Source of the DNA: Hippopus hippopus
Lineage: Eukaryota > Mollusca > Bivalvia > Cardiida > Cardiidae
Assembly (NCBI GenBank): GCA_946811185.2
Contig: OX328102.1
Coordinates: 52,925,619 to 52,989,618 of the forward strand
Direction of reading: 5' to 3'
Length of the DNA: 64,000 bases
Below, piece after piece: positions 9,759-22,100 of the stretch. Both the position numbers and the translations under genes were made by a program. Every line of letters starts with the position of its first letter. Position 1 is the first letter of the stretch. The notes beneath the pieces were generated by a model. The model did no database searches, was not told the DNA's origin, and was given only the letters and a program-made list of their open reading frames with translations.

Positions 9759-11135
9759 GGTCCATGATGAAATTACACATTAAGCCCCCTTCTTCCATGG
9801 CACAGCATTTCATTAAATAAAAAATAATAAGAGGTCTATAAATAGATTATACATTAAGTCCCCTTTTGCATGACATGGCATTTCATTAAATGAAAACAAT
9901 GAAAACATACATCAAGCCCCATTTTTCCATGACATGTCATTATATATAGAAGAAAATTGTATCAACGGACTATCCAAAGGAAGACATGCATGAAGTTTCA
10001 TCAATTTTCATCAAAGACTTTAGAAGATATCTGTCCAGGCGGACGGATGGGCAAACAGACTGTTATTGGTCCAGAATGAAATTATACATTTAGCCCCTTT
10101 TTTTCATGACATGGCATTTCATGAAATAAAAACAAATAACCATTGTCTGTGGCTTGTGATAAACAATATAAATATGAAGTTTTATAACATTTTGTCCTGT
10201 AGTTAAAGAGATATTGGTCAATAATGAAAATATATGTAAAGCCTCCTTTTTCCATAACACGACATTCACTGGAAAAAGCTAAAATAATGATATTGGCGGA
10301 CTATCATAAGGAACACACATATGAAGTTTCATAAATTTTTTCACCAAGGATTTTGAGTTTAAAAAATATTGATCCCTAATGGAAAAAATACATGAAGCCC
10401 CCTTTTTCTATAACACCATATTGAATATCAAAAAAGCAAAAAAAAAAATAAATATAGGCGGACATCACAAGGAACACGTGTCTGAATTTCCATTAGTATT
10501 TGTCAAGGATTTTAGAAGATATCTGTGCGGAAAGACGGACAAAGAGACGGTCATTGGTCCATGATAAAGTATACATTTAGCCCCCTTTTTTCATGACATG
10601 GCATTTCATGAAATAAAAACAAATAACTATTGTCTGTGGCTTGTGATAAACAATATAAATATTAAGTTTCATAACATTTTGTCTTGTAGTTAAAGAGATA
10701 TTGGTCCATAATGAAAATATACATCAAGTCCCCTTTTTCCATGGCACGGCATTTAAAAAAAAAAAAAACAAGGGTATATAACTGTGGCGTTGCATGGTCA
10801 ATCTGGGTGAAACTTTTTGTCCTGCATTTCTAAATGGTGGTTGTTAAATGTGACAAGTTTGATGTAAAAACTCTGTATAGTTTTCAAGATAAGACTGAAA
10901 ACATCAAAAATTCACTCGACCGCGTAACTTAAAATCGCTCCCAGTCGGCCATTTTGCATCGAATAAAAAAAAAAAGTGTCTCGGCGAAATGGGTTATTGT
11001 ACACATGTATAAAGTTTCATGAAATTCCGTCCAATGGTATTGGAGATATTCTCCCGGACGGACACACGGACGGAAGGACGGACGGACGGACAACGCTACA
11101 ACTATATTCCCCCGCCTTCGGCGGGAGATAAAAAA
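9759..11135 (+). repeat. Tandem-repeat element ending in (GACG)n and a GC-rich hairpin
   Basis: Repeated blocks begin GGTCCATGATGAAAT or variants (9759, 10067, 10213, 10369, 10555, 10702), followed by CATTTAGCCCCCTTTT and TGACATGGCATTTCATGAAA. Spacing is mostly 146-186 bp, and 10067-10250 is nearly repeated at 10555-10740, giving a higher-order period near 488 bp. The right part ends with GACGGACGGACGGAC (about 11076-11092) and the hairpin CCCGCCTTCGGCGGG. The same plan, short tandem repeats then GACG repeats then hairpin, recurs in the elements at 25555, 29581 and 33531 with different monomers. Confidence 0.7.
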
Positions 11136-11216
11136 AGATATGGACTAATCTTTCGTCTTGTTCTTTACGCAAGGAATTATAAGCATATATATCAAAATTT
11201 GTTTTGAGAATATAGG

Positions 11217-11290
11217 AAAACATTGTGGAAAAAGGAGAAAATACTGGTTTCCAGTATTTTTCACTTTTGCACGATGTTTTCAAAGGCGTT
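11217..11290. mobile_element. MITE-1 central palindrome fragment
   Basis: ACATTGTGGAAAAAGGAGAA, AATACTGGTTTCCAGTATTT and a GATGTTTTCAAAGGCG end are the core of MITE-1 without clear termini. Confidence 0.6.
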
Positions 11291-11863
11291 TTCCCGCGAT
11301 GTTTTCACAGGCTTTCTTTCTCAGTGTCAGATGATTTTAGTTTTTGTTTCAGAAAGTGTAGGTTATTATCAGACAGTACACATTAATAATGTCCTGTGTG
11401 TTCGCAAATACATGGATTGTTTCCCTTGTTAATAAATATGCAAAATCCCTCTATATTCTATATTGTCCGCAAAATCGTTCTTTGTATATATTGTCCGCAA
11501 GTAGCGTCCGCAAAATAGTATGACCCTGATATCAATATAGGCAAAGCCTATAGGCGAGCAGCGCTACAAGTTTTTGCAACTTTGATAGTAGTAAATCTTC
11601 TTATCAAATGCCTACAAATTATAGGGGGAAGATCTAAATCTAGATCTATTTCAGATTTTTGATAATCTCACTAAAGTTAAAGAATAATTCTTATCATAAG
11701 TAAGCTGGCAAACCACCAGGAAAAAAGAAACAAATGAATCGAATGTTAAGACCCCCCCCCCCCCCAAAAAAAAAAAGAGAGAAGTACCAGCCCTGGCGTG
11801 TTTCCTTTTTGGTCTAGATAGCCCTTGAAGAAATTTTTAGGTTTCGTCCCATTTGTCTGTATG

Positions 11864-12115
11864 AGAGTTTAACCCCATGTTAACAGCTTGAATCATATGG
11901 TAGTTGGTGCACCTACACAAGTATGTGTTTCCTGTCTTTCTCACACCAGTACTGACACAACTTTCTTTCCAAGCTACTGACTACTTTTCTCAAATGCATC
12001 AGAGACAAAAGATCATTGAAAAGAAAGTTTGTCTCGAGCGGGTATCGAACCCACACCACCAGGTTATGAGTCAGATACAGGAACAGTGACAAGCAACTGA
12101 GCTACCCAGCCAGGC
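11864..12115 (-). mobile_element. SINE family B inside unit 1
   Basis: On the minus strand: head GCCTGGCTGGGTAGCTCAGT, a box B-like block near 12038-12052, the GAAAGAAAGTT inverted body motif, and tail GGTTAAACTC. Shorter derivatives sit at the same relative place in units 2 and 3 (15716-15907 and 19433-19626), so the insertion predates the amplification. Confidence 0.75.
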
Positions 12116-13214
12116 AGCTTTCATTTTAGAATTGCCGGTATGCAAAGGTTTGTAGGAATGTGAATTGATCAATAATGCGCATCCCTTGTATGGGGTCATA
12201 TATATATATTCAAATTAGTATGATGATGTCATAATTCATAGCATAACATTAAACAGATTAAAGTATTACAAAGCATATCCATTATTTGAACACAAAATTT
12301 GCACCTTTTTCTCATATTTAACTGTCCAGTTTCTTTTGTAGTATTCATCCTGGTTAACAAAATAATAATAATTTGACGAACAAAGCTCTAAAAATGTCAC
12401 TTTAACACAGAAAATCTTTTGGTGGCACTGATCATTATTGGGTGGTCTGGTAGCCTAGTTGGTACATCATAGAGTATGCTACAGTAGCGGTATAATGTTG
12501 AAGTCCATTTCTAGGGTAGCATTTCCTATGGATTCTCATTAGAATGGTGACAAGCTTCATATGTGTGTGTTGGCAGTTGTTCTTGAGCAGGGGATATAAA
12601 AAACAGAAACTAGGAGTTGTTTTACCACTTTGTTGTCTTCAAGTTTGTACAGTCATGCCCTGTTAGCCAGAGATATTATGTTCCAGTCCCATATCAGCCA
12701 TTTCGTCCCCTTAACCCTATACCACATGAACCAAAGTTTTAACGACCCTTAGGAATAAAGCTTTTGAAACCACTGCGAGAAAAGAAAAAAATGCTGGTTA
12801 CCAACAATTTCTTCTTTTTCCACAATATTTTCTGTCCTTTCAAGGACAAAAGCCACTAAGTGAACTATATCTTATTTATCATCTGAATGTACATTGAACT
12901 TGGACAGGTATAAAATTTTGCTGTTTGACAAAGAGTTATTTATCATTACACCTGTTTGAGGAAATGGACGGACAGACAAACAGACAGACCAATGGACTGG
13001 TTGAATTATCTGTACTTAAAGCAATGTTACCTTGTTGATATCTTGTGCTATGAATTTGTTGCAACCTTTGATTATTAAAACAACAGTTCATCAAAACATT
13101 TTCATCTTTTTACAATCAGGGATAAACAAATTTAGACAAATTCAGAATACAGCTTAAAGTTTTGTAAACATTTGTAGGATTTGAGTCAAAATGGCAGCCT
13201 TCAAAGAGTTTTGA

Positions 13215-13430
13215 ATTGTCATGGGTGGCTTAGTGTTTCAGGTGGTGAAACAGTAATCATAAGGTCCTGGTTTGATCCTCACCCAAGATAATGTGTTACT
13301 TGTATAGGATTATCTGTGGGTAAAGCAAGCCACATCCCAAAGTTGGACTGCTTGTAAAACCAAGGAAAATATATGAAAAAGTGAGCTGTCAGCCTAATAT
13401 AACTGAAATGACTGATCAATCCAAAAAAAT
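13215..13430 (+). mobile_element. SINE family D inside unit 1
   Basis: GGTGGCTTAGTGTTTCAGGT, then GTCCTGGTTTGATCCTC as a box B-like block, then AAGCAAGCCACATCCCAAAG and a tail with GAGCTGTCAGCCTAATATAA. Copies at the same place in the other units are 16768-17012 and 20480-20720. The tail resembles that of families A and C. Confidence 0.6.
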
Positions 13431-14879
13431 CCTAGCATCAAAAAGGATAGGGCCAAAAGAGGCTGCTTTACTTGCATGGATCAAAGGAGAAAGTAAAGAC
13501 TAAGAATTGTCAGATATTTAAGTTTGTAGATCTAAATCTTTGTAAATATTTGTATGAATGGAGTTTTATGTTACTTTCCGTAGCAATTCAGCTTACATAA
13601 TGTGATTATCATCTTTACTTAGTAATGTTTCAACCAGTGCTAGCCTGTGGCTATGGTGTGCTTTGCTCAAGGATACTCCTACATGACTGACAGGGCAATC
13701 AGAGGTTAAAACAGGATTTCAAGATAACAAACCCTTTGCCTTGACCCAGGAATAAGATACAGTCACCCACAAAAACAAATCTGCAGACAAAATATTTCAG
13801 TGGTTCTCAAGTCCTTGTTGTTACTTTGCCACAAATTTACTCTTAACAATCAAGTCATCTAGCTGGTATGTTTTTTGATGACTATGCAGCTGATGGTTTT
13901 GCAGGGATGAAATAAATTTGTTGAAATCAGATTAAAAAAGGAGTGTAAAAAAAGGCACAAAACCCGATTTTGTTTTGGGAAGTAAAAAAATACCTTTACA
14001 AAATTGATAGCAATATCATTCTACTAAAAGAAGCCTTTAGACCAAAACACCATTTCTAGAGAAACTGCATAAAGGAATATCCCCCCCCCCCTTTTTTTTT
14101 CTCTTAAATGTTTAAACTTTTACATCTGTGTATAACATTGCACATTTAGTTCTATATACATTTCAACATGCCCGACAGATACCATAGATTGGATGATTAG
14201 GAACAGTTCAGTCAATGAAGGCATTCTCTAGAGGCAGTCATTTTATAGGTAATGAGTTTAAGCCTCGGTACTGACAATCTTGGTGGAGTCTTTTTTTTTT
14301 TCACCTTGGCCACTGTCATTTCAAGGTGATGAACTTCACCAAATTATTACACTTCTTGAACAAGAGTATATTTGCTCAAAATCTAGTTTGACACATCTGT
14401 TACCGCTACAGAGTGAATAGATTAAAAAAAGTGTTTCGGTTTGTTGAAAGAACAGTTATCCTAAATTTAAAAATCTTTCAGAAATAACACTAGAAGACTT
14501 CCCACAATATAGATCCTATTTTAGAGAATATTACCTGTGTGGGTACAACAACAGGTTGCACAAAAATTCATGTTCAATGCAAAGTGAAATCTAGATTGAC
14601 ACTAGATCTATCAAAATATCAAAGTCAATTCTGACAGTTTTATCAGATTTAGATTTTACAACAATCATTATTTTGGCATCTAGATTTATTTTAGAACAAA
14701 AAAATAAAAGAAACCATATTCCCTCTGAAGAAAAATCACTACTGCAAGTGGACCATTTTGATTTAAACAGAAAAAAAAATCTAAACTATAAAGCAGATGT
14801 AGATCTTATTTCGATGAGAATAGATTTTGGTTAAATTCTGTTCAATATAAAAGACACGCTCATATATCCGTCACTAACT

Positions 14880-15350
14880 AGACTTAAGAGTTTGCTCGAG
14901 CCGAGTCGACCTGGGGACGAGTTAGATACTGGGCGCGTTGTTTCGCTGTCTTTACCAAACAAGACTTTAAGAATTGGGGAAAATTTCCACATGAAACATG
15001 AACAAAGTTTTCAAAAGCAAGAGCGCGAAAAAACTTGACAGCATAGATCGATTGGCTCACCCGAAATGTTTCAGCTGCTTTATTTATTCCCGTAATGTTT
15101 ATTTCTGTATTAGGAATTTTCCGTACCTCAGGCAGATACGGAAAAGCCCGAGCTCCTTCGTATTTGACCAGATCTCGCGAAGGTCTCGTTTGTAGACTGG
15201 AACACTGTTTCAAAACACGTGATTGTCAAGGGTGTAAGGAATTATAGGACAGAAACGCTCTTAGTGCCAGTCTCTTACGTCACTTCCGTCCACCATATTT
15301 GAAAATTCTACTTCCGCTTCACCACTTTTTCAGAGGCATAAGGTATGTAC
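14880..15350 (+). promoter_or_regulatory. Housekeeping-promoter-like region captured in unit 1
   Basis: This stretch is richer in CpG than the rest of the unit. It contains TCTCGCGA (15173-15180), CACGTG (about 15217), and TTACGTCACTTCCG (15275-15288), which combines CRE- and ETS-like sites. CACCATATTT and a second ACTTCCGCTT follow. A pyrimidine-rich CTTTTTCAG and GCATAAG|GTATGT (15337-15348) resemble a short TOP-like first exon with a splice donor. The same array recurs in units 2 and 3. The motifs are seen; promoter activity and gene capture are inference. The 109-residue minus-strand frame across it is interrupted in unit 2, so I do not call it a gene. Confidence 0.45.
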
Positions 15351-15390
15351 ATTTTTGACACCATCTCTACCAATAAGCTCTCGCTTACGC

Positions 15391-15432
15391 GAGGCGTCGC
15401 TCCGGCGACGCCTCTTGTGAGCTGCTCGCTAA
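15391..15432 (+). repeat. 3' terminal hairpin of unit 1
   Basis: A 10-bp perfect stem, GAGGCGTCGC at 15391-15400 and GCGACGCCTC at 15405-15414, is followed by AGCTGCTCGCTAA. Equivalent hairpins are at about 19104-19125 and 22842-22864. A hairpin shortly before the 3' end is a hallmark of Helitron-superfamily elements. Confidence 0.7.
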
Positions 15433-15436
15433 TATG

Positions 15437-18400
15437 AATATAGGCAAAGCCTAAAGGCGAGCAGCGCTGCAAGTTTTTGCTACTTTCATAGAAGTAAATC
15501 TTCTTATCAAATGCCTACAAATTATATAGGGGGTGAATCTAGATCTATCTCAAATTTTTAATAATCTCACTAAAGTTAAGAAATAATTCATCTCATAATT
15601 AAGCAAAGCAACTGCAGGTAAACCACCAGAAAAAAAAGAAAGACAAATGAATAGAATATTAAGAATCCCCTCTCCTTCACCCCCCCCCCCCAAAAAAAAA
15701 AGTAGCAGCCCTGGGGTGTTTTCCTGTCTTTCTCACACAGGTACTGACACAACTTTCTTTCAAGCTATTGACTACTTTTCTCAAATGCATCAGATGTGAG
15801 AGGCTAAAAGTTGCTGGAAAGAAAGTTTGCTTCAACTGGGTATCGAACCCACAACCACCAGGTCATGAGTCAGGCACATGACGAACCACCAAGCTACCTG
15901 GCCAGGCAGGTTTCATTTCAGAATTAGGCAAAGGTATTAAGAAATGTGAATTGATCAATAATGTGCATCCATACGTATGGGATTGTTTTCAAATTAGTAT
16001 GATGATGTCGTATTTCATAGCATAACAGTAAACAGAGTAACGTATTGCAAATCACATCTATTATCTGAACACAAAATTTTCACCTTTTTCTTGTATTTAA
16101 CCGTATGGTGCTATATTTCTGCCGCAAGATATAAGATAACTATTGCGATAGTTTGAGAGAACTACTGCGATAAAACAAAATTTCCTGGAAATATTATCTA
16201 GATAATAAAAACTTTCACAGTAAAAATAGCTGATAATTCTCACTGTTATCACGATTTCTTTTACGTTCATGCCTACAACTGACATTCATGGTATTTATAA
16301 TTAGATACGGTTCAGAATATCTTGGTCTCCAACCTTATGAATTCTCCTTTTCCCTGAATGATTTTAAAGTTGTTCGTAAGAGGCATTTCGAGTCGTCTTT
16401 GTGTTTAACAGACTTCAGTTCATTTCATGTGTAGTCAAAATTTAAAAATTAAGCTACAATTGTAAATAATTCAAATTATAACTTACTGCCATCTTGTGAA
16501 GTCAAAAACTGCAGAGTTCATCGAAATGGTGAATTAAGTTTTTATAGATGTCGAGAAATAGGTAGAACTATCACGATAATTTTATCTCGAATGTCACCAT
16601 TTGTGCGAATGAGAAATTTTGCGTTAAAATATTATCTGATCAATATGAAATTTTCTTGATACCAAAATTTATCATGAATTTTTTTTTTTTTTTTTTCAGA
16701 AAACTTTTCACTATCTAAATAAATATTCCAGGAAATGTAAGATCAGCCTCCAAAGAGTTTTGAGTTGTCTTGGGTGGCTTAGTACTTAAGGTGTTGAATC
16801 AGTAATCTTAAAGTCCTGGGTTTGACCCTCAGCCAAGATAATGTTTTACTTGTATAGCGGTTTCTATGGATAAGGCAAGCCACATCCCAAACATGGACTT
16901 CTTGTAAGACCAAGGAAAATATATGACGTGAGCTGTCAGCTTGATACCATGAAATGACTTTGAAATGGGAGTACAACACCAATTGATCAATCCAAAAAAG
17001 TCCTAGTTTCAAAATGGATGAGGCCAAAAGAGGCTGGTTAAATGTCATGGTCCTAACCATTATCTGACATTGGCATTTAAACTGAATTCATATCCATGTA
17101 GTTATTGTTTGACAACACAGTATTTGTATTTCTCAATTAAAGTTATGAACAACAAACCTTTTACATGCATGGATAAAGGGAGAAAGATCTAGGAAAGATT
17201 AAGAATTTTCAGAGATTTAGGTTTGTAGATCTGAATCTTTAGAATTATTTGTTTGAATGGAGTTTTGTGTTACTTTCCATTGCAATTCAGCTTACGTAAT
17301 GTCATTAACATCTTTACTTAGTAATGTTTCAACCAGTGCTAGCCTGTGGCTATGGTGTGCCTTGCTCAAGGATACTCCTACATGACTGGCAGGGCAATCA
17401 GGGTTTCAAATAGGATTTCAAGATAACATACCCTTTGCCTTTACCTAGGAATAAATTACAGTCACTCACAAAAACAAAACTGCATAAAAGATATTTCAGT
17501 GGTTCCAAGTCTTTGCCCTTACTTTGCCATAAATTTACTCTTAACTGTCAGGTCATCAAGCTGGTATGTTTTTTGATGACTATGCAGCTGATGGTCTTGT
17601 CTGAATGAAATAAGCTTAAATTTGTTAAAAGCAGATTAAAAGAGGAGTGAAAAAAAAAGGCATAGTGCCAGATTTTGTTTTGGGAAGTCAAAAATAACTT
17701 TACAAAATTGATAAGCAATATCATTCTGCAAAAAAGAAGCCTTTAGACCAAAATACCATTTCTAGAGAAAATACATAGGGGATTATCCCTTTTTTTTATT
17801 ATTTAAATGTTTAAACTTCTGGCTCCGTGTAACATGGTAGTTCTAAATACTAGTACATTTCAACATGCCCGACATATACCATAAATTGGATGATTAGGAA
17901 TGGTTCAGTCAATGAAGGCATTCTGTAGAAGCAATCATTTGATTGGTAATTAGTTTGAGCCCTGGTGCTGACAATCTTGGTGGTGTCTTTTTTTCTCACC
18001 CTGGCCACTGTCGTTTCAAGGTGATGTAAATTATCAAACTTCTTGAACAAGTATATGATTAAAATCTAGTTTGACACATCTATGACTGCTACAGTGTGAA
18101 GACATTAAAAAAAATGTTATGGTCTGTTGAAAAGACAGTTATCTTAAAAGTAAAAATCTCTTAGAAATAACATCAGAGGAGTTCCGACAATGTAGACCCA
18201 CTTTTAGAGAATATTATGTGTGTGGGTACAACAACAGGTTGCACAAAAAATCATATATGGATACTATGCAAAGTGAAATCTAGATCTATACTGTCAAAAA
18301 CATCAAAGCGAATGCTGACAGAGTTTGATCAGATTTAGATTATACAACAATGATTATTCTGGCATCTAGATCCAATTCAGAACAAAACAAAAAAGGATAA

Positions 18401-19148
18401 AAGAAATCAAATTCCCTCTGTAAAGAAAATGAAGAAAAATCACTGCTGCGAGTAGACCATTTTGTTTTAAACTGAAAAAAATATAACCTTTTTAAGCAGT
18501 CGTAATCTAGATCTTGATGAGAATAGTATTTTGTTACATTCTGTTCAGAATGAAAGACACGCCTGTCAATCTGTCAATATCTACCGTACATAGATTAACT
18601 TTGCTCGGGCCGTGTTGACTTGGGGACGAGTTAGATACTGGCCGAGTTGTTTCGCTTTCATTACCGAACAAGACTTTAAAAGTAAGGGGAAAACGTCCGA
18701 ATGAAACATGAACAAAGTTTTCAAAAGGAAGAGCGCGAAAAAAACTTGAAAGCATAGATCGATTGGCTCACCCGAAATGTTTCAGCTGCTTTATTAATTC
18801 CCGTAATGTTTATTTCTATATTCGGAATTTTCCGTAACTCAGACAGATAACGGAAAAGCCCGAGCTCCTTCGTATTTGACCAGATCTCGCGAGGGTCTCG
18901 TTCGTAGACTGGAACACTGTTTCAAATCACGTGATTGTCAAAGGTGTAAAGAATTATAGGACAGAAACGCGCTTAGTGCCAGTCTTTTACGTCACTTCCG
19001 TCCGCCATATTTGAAAAATCTACTTCCGCTCCACCACTTTTTCAGAGGCATAAGGTATGTACATTTTTGACACCATTTCTACCAATAAGCTCTCGCTTAC
19101 GCTAGGCGTCGCTCCGGCGACGCCTCTTGTGAGCTGCTCGCTAATATG
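15437..19148 (+). mobile_element. Helentron-like tandem unit, copy 2
   Basis: Begins directly after the terminus of copy 1 and repeats the same order: hairpin start, poly-C/poly-A tract (about 15679-15698), SINE B remnant, SINE D (16768-17012), promoter-like region, terminal hairpin. At 3712 bp it is close to copy 3 (3732 bp). It and copy 3 share the block 16085-16740, with repeated ATCTTGTGAAGTCAAAAAC and TTATC-rich sequence, whereas copy 1 differs there. This suggests copies 2 and 3 separated most recently. Confidence 0.65.
18600..19063 (+). promoter_or_regulatory. Promoter-like region in unit 2
   Basis: Same motif series as in unit 1: TCTCGCGA at 18895-18902, CACGTGATT, TTACGTCACTTCCG at 18987-19000, CGCCATATTT, and GCATAAG|GTATGT. 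Retention of these motifs while flanking bases differ is notable. Confidence 0.4.
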
Positions 19149-22100
19149 AATATAGGCAAAGCCTATAGGCGAGCAGCGCTATAAGTGTTTGCTACTTTGA
19201 TAGAAGTAAATCTCCTAATCAAATGCCTACAAATTATATAGGGGGTAAATCTAGATCTATTTCAGATTTTTATAATCTCACTAAAGTTAAAAAATAATCC
19301 ATCTCATAATTAAGCAAAGTAACTGCAGGTAAACCGACCAAAAAAAAGAAAGACAAATGAAGAGAATATTAAGAATCCCCTCCCCTTCACCCCCCCCCCC
19401 CCAAAAAAAAAAGTAGCAGCCCTGGGGTGTTTTCCTGTCTTTCTCACACAGGTACTGACACAACTTTCTTTCAAGCTATTGACTACTTTTCTCAAATGCA
19501 TCAGATGTGAGAGGCTAAAAGTTGCTGGAAAGAAAGTTTGCCTCAACTGGGTATCGAACCTACAACAACCAGGTCAAGGGTCAGGCACACGAACGATGAC
19601 GGACCACCGAGCTACCTGGTCGGGCAGGTTTCATTTCAGAATTTGACAAAGGTATTAAGGAATGTGCATTAATCAATAATGCCCATCCATTGTAATGGGA
19701 TCGTATTCAAATTAGTATGATGATGTCGTATTTCATAGCATAACAGTAAACAGAGTAACGTATTGCAAATTACATTTATTATTTGAACACAAAATTTTCA
19801 CCTTTTTCTTGTATTTAACCGTATGGTGGTATATTTCTTCCACTAGATACAAGATAACTATTGCGATAGTTTGAGAGAACTAGCGCGATAAAACAAACTT
19901 TCCTGGAAATGTTATCTAAATAATAAAAACTTTCACGGTAAAAATAGCTGATAATTCTCACTGTTATCATAACTTTTTTTACATTCATGCCTACAACTGA
20001 CTTTCATGGTATTTATCATTTGTTACGGTTTCAGAATATCTTCGTATCCATCCTTATGAGTTCTCCTTTTCCCTGAACAGTTTTAAAGTTGTTTGTAAGA
20101 GGCATTTCGAGTCGTCTTTGAGTTTAACAGACTTCAGTTCATTTCATGTGTAGTCAATATTTAACAATTCAGCTACAATTGTAATTAATTCGAATTATAA
20201 CTTACTGCCATCTTGTGAAGTCAAAAACTACCAAGTTCACCCAAATGGTGAGTAAAGTATTTATAGATGTCAAGAAACAGGTAGAACTATCACAGCAATT
20301 TTATCTCGAATGTCACCATTTGCGCGAATGAGAAATTTTGCGTTAAAATATTATCTCATCGATGTAAAATTTTCTTGATACCAAAGTTTATCATGTTTTT
20401 TTTTTCAGAAAACTTTTCACTATATAAATAAAATTTCTAGGAAATGTAGGATCAACCTCCAAAGAGTTTTGAGTTGTCTTGAGTGGCTTAGTGCTTAAGG
20501 TGTTGAATCAGTAATCTTAAAGTTCTGGGTTTGACCCTCAGCCAAGATAATGTTTTACTTGTATGGGGGTTTCTATGGATAAGGCAAGCCACATCCCAAA
20601 CATGGACTTCTTGTAAAACTAAGGAAAGTATATGAATTGAGCTGTCAGCTTGATACGACTGAAATTACTTTGAAAGGGGAGTACAACACCAATTGATCAA
20701 TCCAAAAAAGTCCTAGTTTCAAAAAGGATAAGGCCAAAAGAGGCTGGTTAAATGTCATGGTCCTAACCATTATCTGACATTGGCATTTAAACTGAATTCA
20801 TATCCATGTAGTTATTGTTTGACAACAAAGTATTTGTATTTCTCAGTTAAAGTTATGAACAACAAACTGTTTACATGCATGGATAAAGGGAGAAAGATCT
20901 AGGAAAGATTAAGAATTTTCAGAGATTTAGGTTTGTAGATCTAAATCTTTGTAATAATTTGTTTGAATGGAGTTTTATGTTGCTTTCCATTGCAATTCAG
21001 CTTACGTAATGTCATTAACATCTTTACTTAGTAATGTTTCAACCAGTGCAAGCCTGTGACTATGGTGTGCCTCGCTCAAGGATACTCCTACAAGACTGGC
21101 AGGGCAATCAGGGTCTGAAACAGGATTTCAAGATAACATACCCTTTGCCTTGACCTAGGAATAAATTACAGTCACCCACAAAAACAAATCTGCATAAAAG
21201 ATATTTCAGTGGCTCCCAAGTCTTTGCCCTTACTTTGCCATAAATTTACTCTTAACAGTCAGGTCATCAAGCTGGTATGTTTTAAATTGATGACTATGCA
21301 GCTGATGGTTTTGCCTGGATGAAATAAGCTTAAATTTGTTGAAAGCTGATTAAAAGAGGAGTGAAAAAAAAAAGGCATAATACCAGATTTTGTTTTGGGA
21401 AGTCAAAAATAACTTTACAAAATTAGTAAGCAATATCATTCTGCAAAAAGAAGCCTTTAGACAAAAATATCATTACAAGAGAAAATACATAGGGGAATAT
21501 CCTCTTTGTTTTTCCATTTAAATGTTTAAACTTCTGACTCCGTGTGTAACATGGTAGTTCTAAATACTAGTACATTTCAACATGCCCGACATATACCATA
21601 AATTGGATGATTAGGAATGGCTCAGTCAATGAAGGCATTCTGTAGAAGCAATCATTTGATTGGTAATTAGTTTGAGCCCTGGTGCTGACAATCTTGGTGG
21701 TGTCTTTTTTTGTCACCCTGGCCGCTGTCGTTTCAAGGTGATGTAAATTATCAAACTTCTTGAACAAGAATATTTGATTAAAGTCTAGTTTGACACATCA
21801 TTAAATGCTACAGTGTGAACACATAAAAAAAAAAAAAATGTTGTGGTCTGTTGAAAAGACAGTTATCTTAAAATAAAGGTAAAAATCTCTTAGAAATAAC
21901 ATCAGAGGAGTTCCCACACTGTAGACCCAACTTTAGAGAATATTATGTTTGTGGGTACAACAACAGGTTGCACAAAAAATCATATTCTATGCAAAGTGAA
22001 ATCTAGATCTATACTGTCAAAAACATCAAAGTGAATGCTGACAGAGTTCGATCAGAATTAGATATTACAACAATGATTATTATGGCATCTAGATCCAATT

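Larger units (their letters stand above)
11534..15436 (+). mobile_element. Helentron-like tandem unit, copy 1
   Basis: The unit starts AATATAGGCAAAGCCTATAG, a small hairpin (TATAGGC/GCCTATA, loop AAA), followed by GCGAGCAGCGCT. It ends with a perfect 10-bp GC hairpin (GAGGCGTCGC, loop TCCG, GCGACGCCTC) and AGCTGCTCGCTAAT. GCGAGCAGC near the start and GCTGCTCGC near the end are inverted, as in the subterminal repeats of non-autonomous Helentrons (HINEs). Two more copies follow directly. Inside are a family B SINE, a poly-C/poly-A tract (about 11752-11776), a family D SINE and a promoter-like region. No Rep or helicase domain is visible, so the unit is non-autonomous. Element class is inferred from termini only. 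Confidence 0.65.

Noticed and set aside
14884..15213. Minus-strand frame repeated in units 1 and 3 as a conserved gene
   Set aside because: The frame is broken in unit 2 (18534-18755 gives a different C-terminus), and similarity follows from the tandem amplification. The region looks like promoter sequence.
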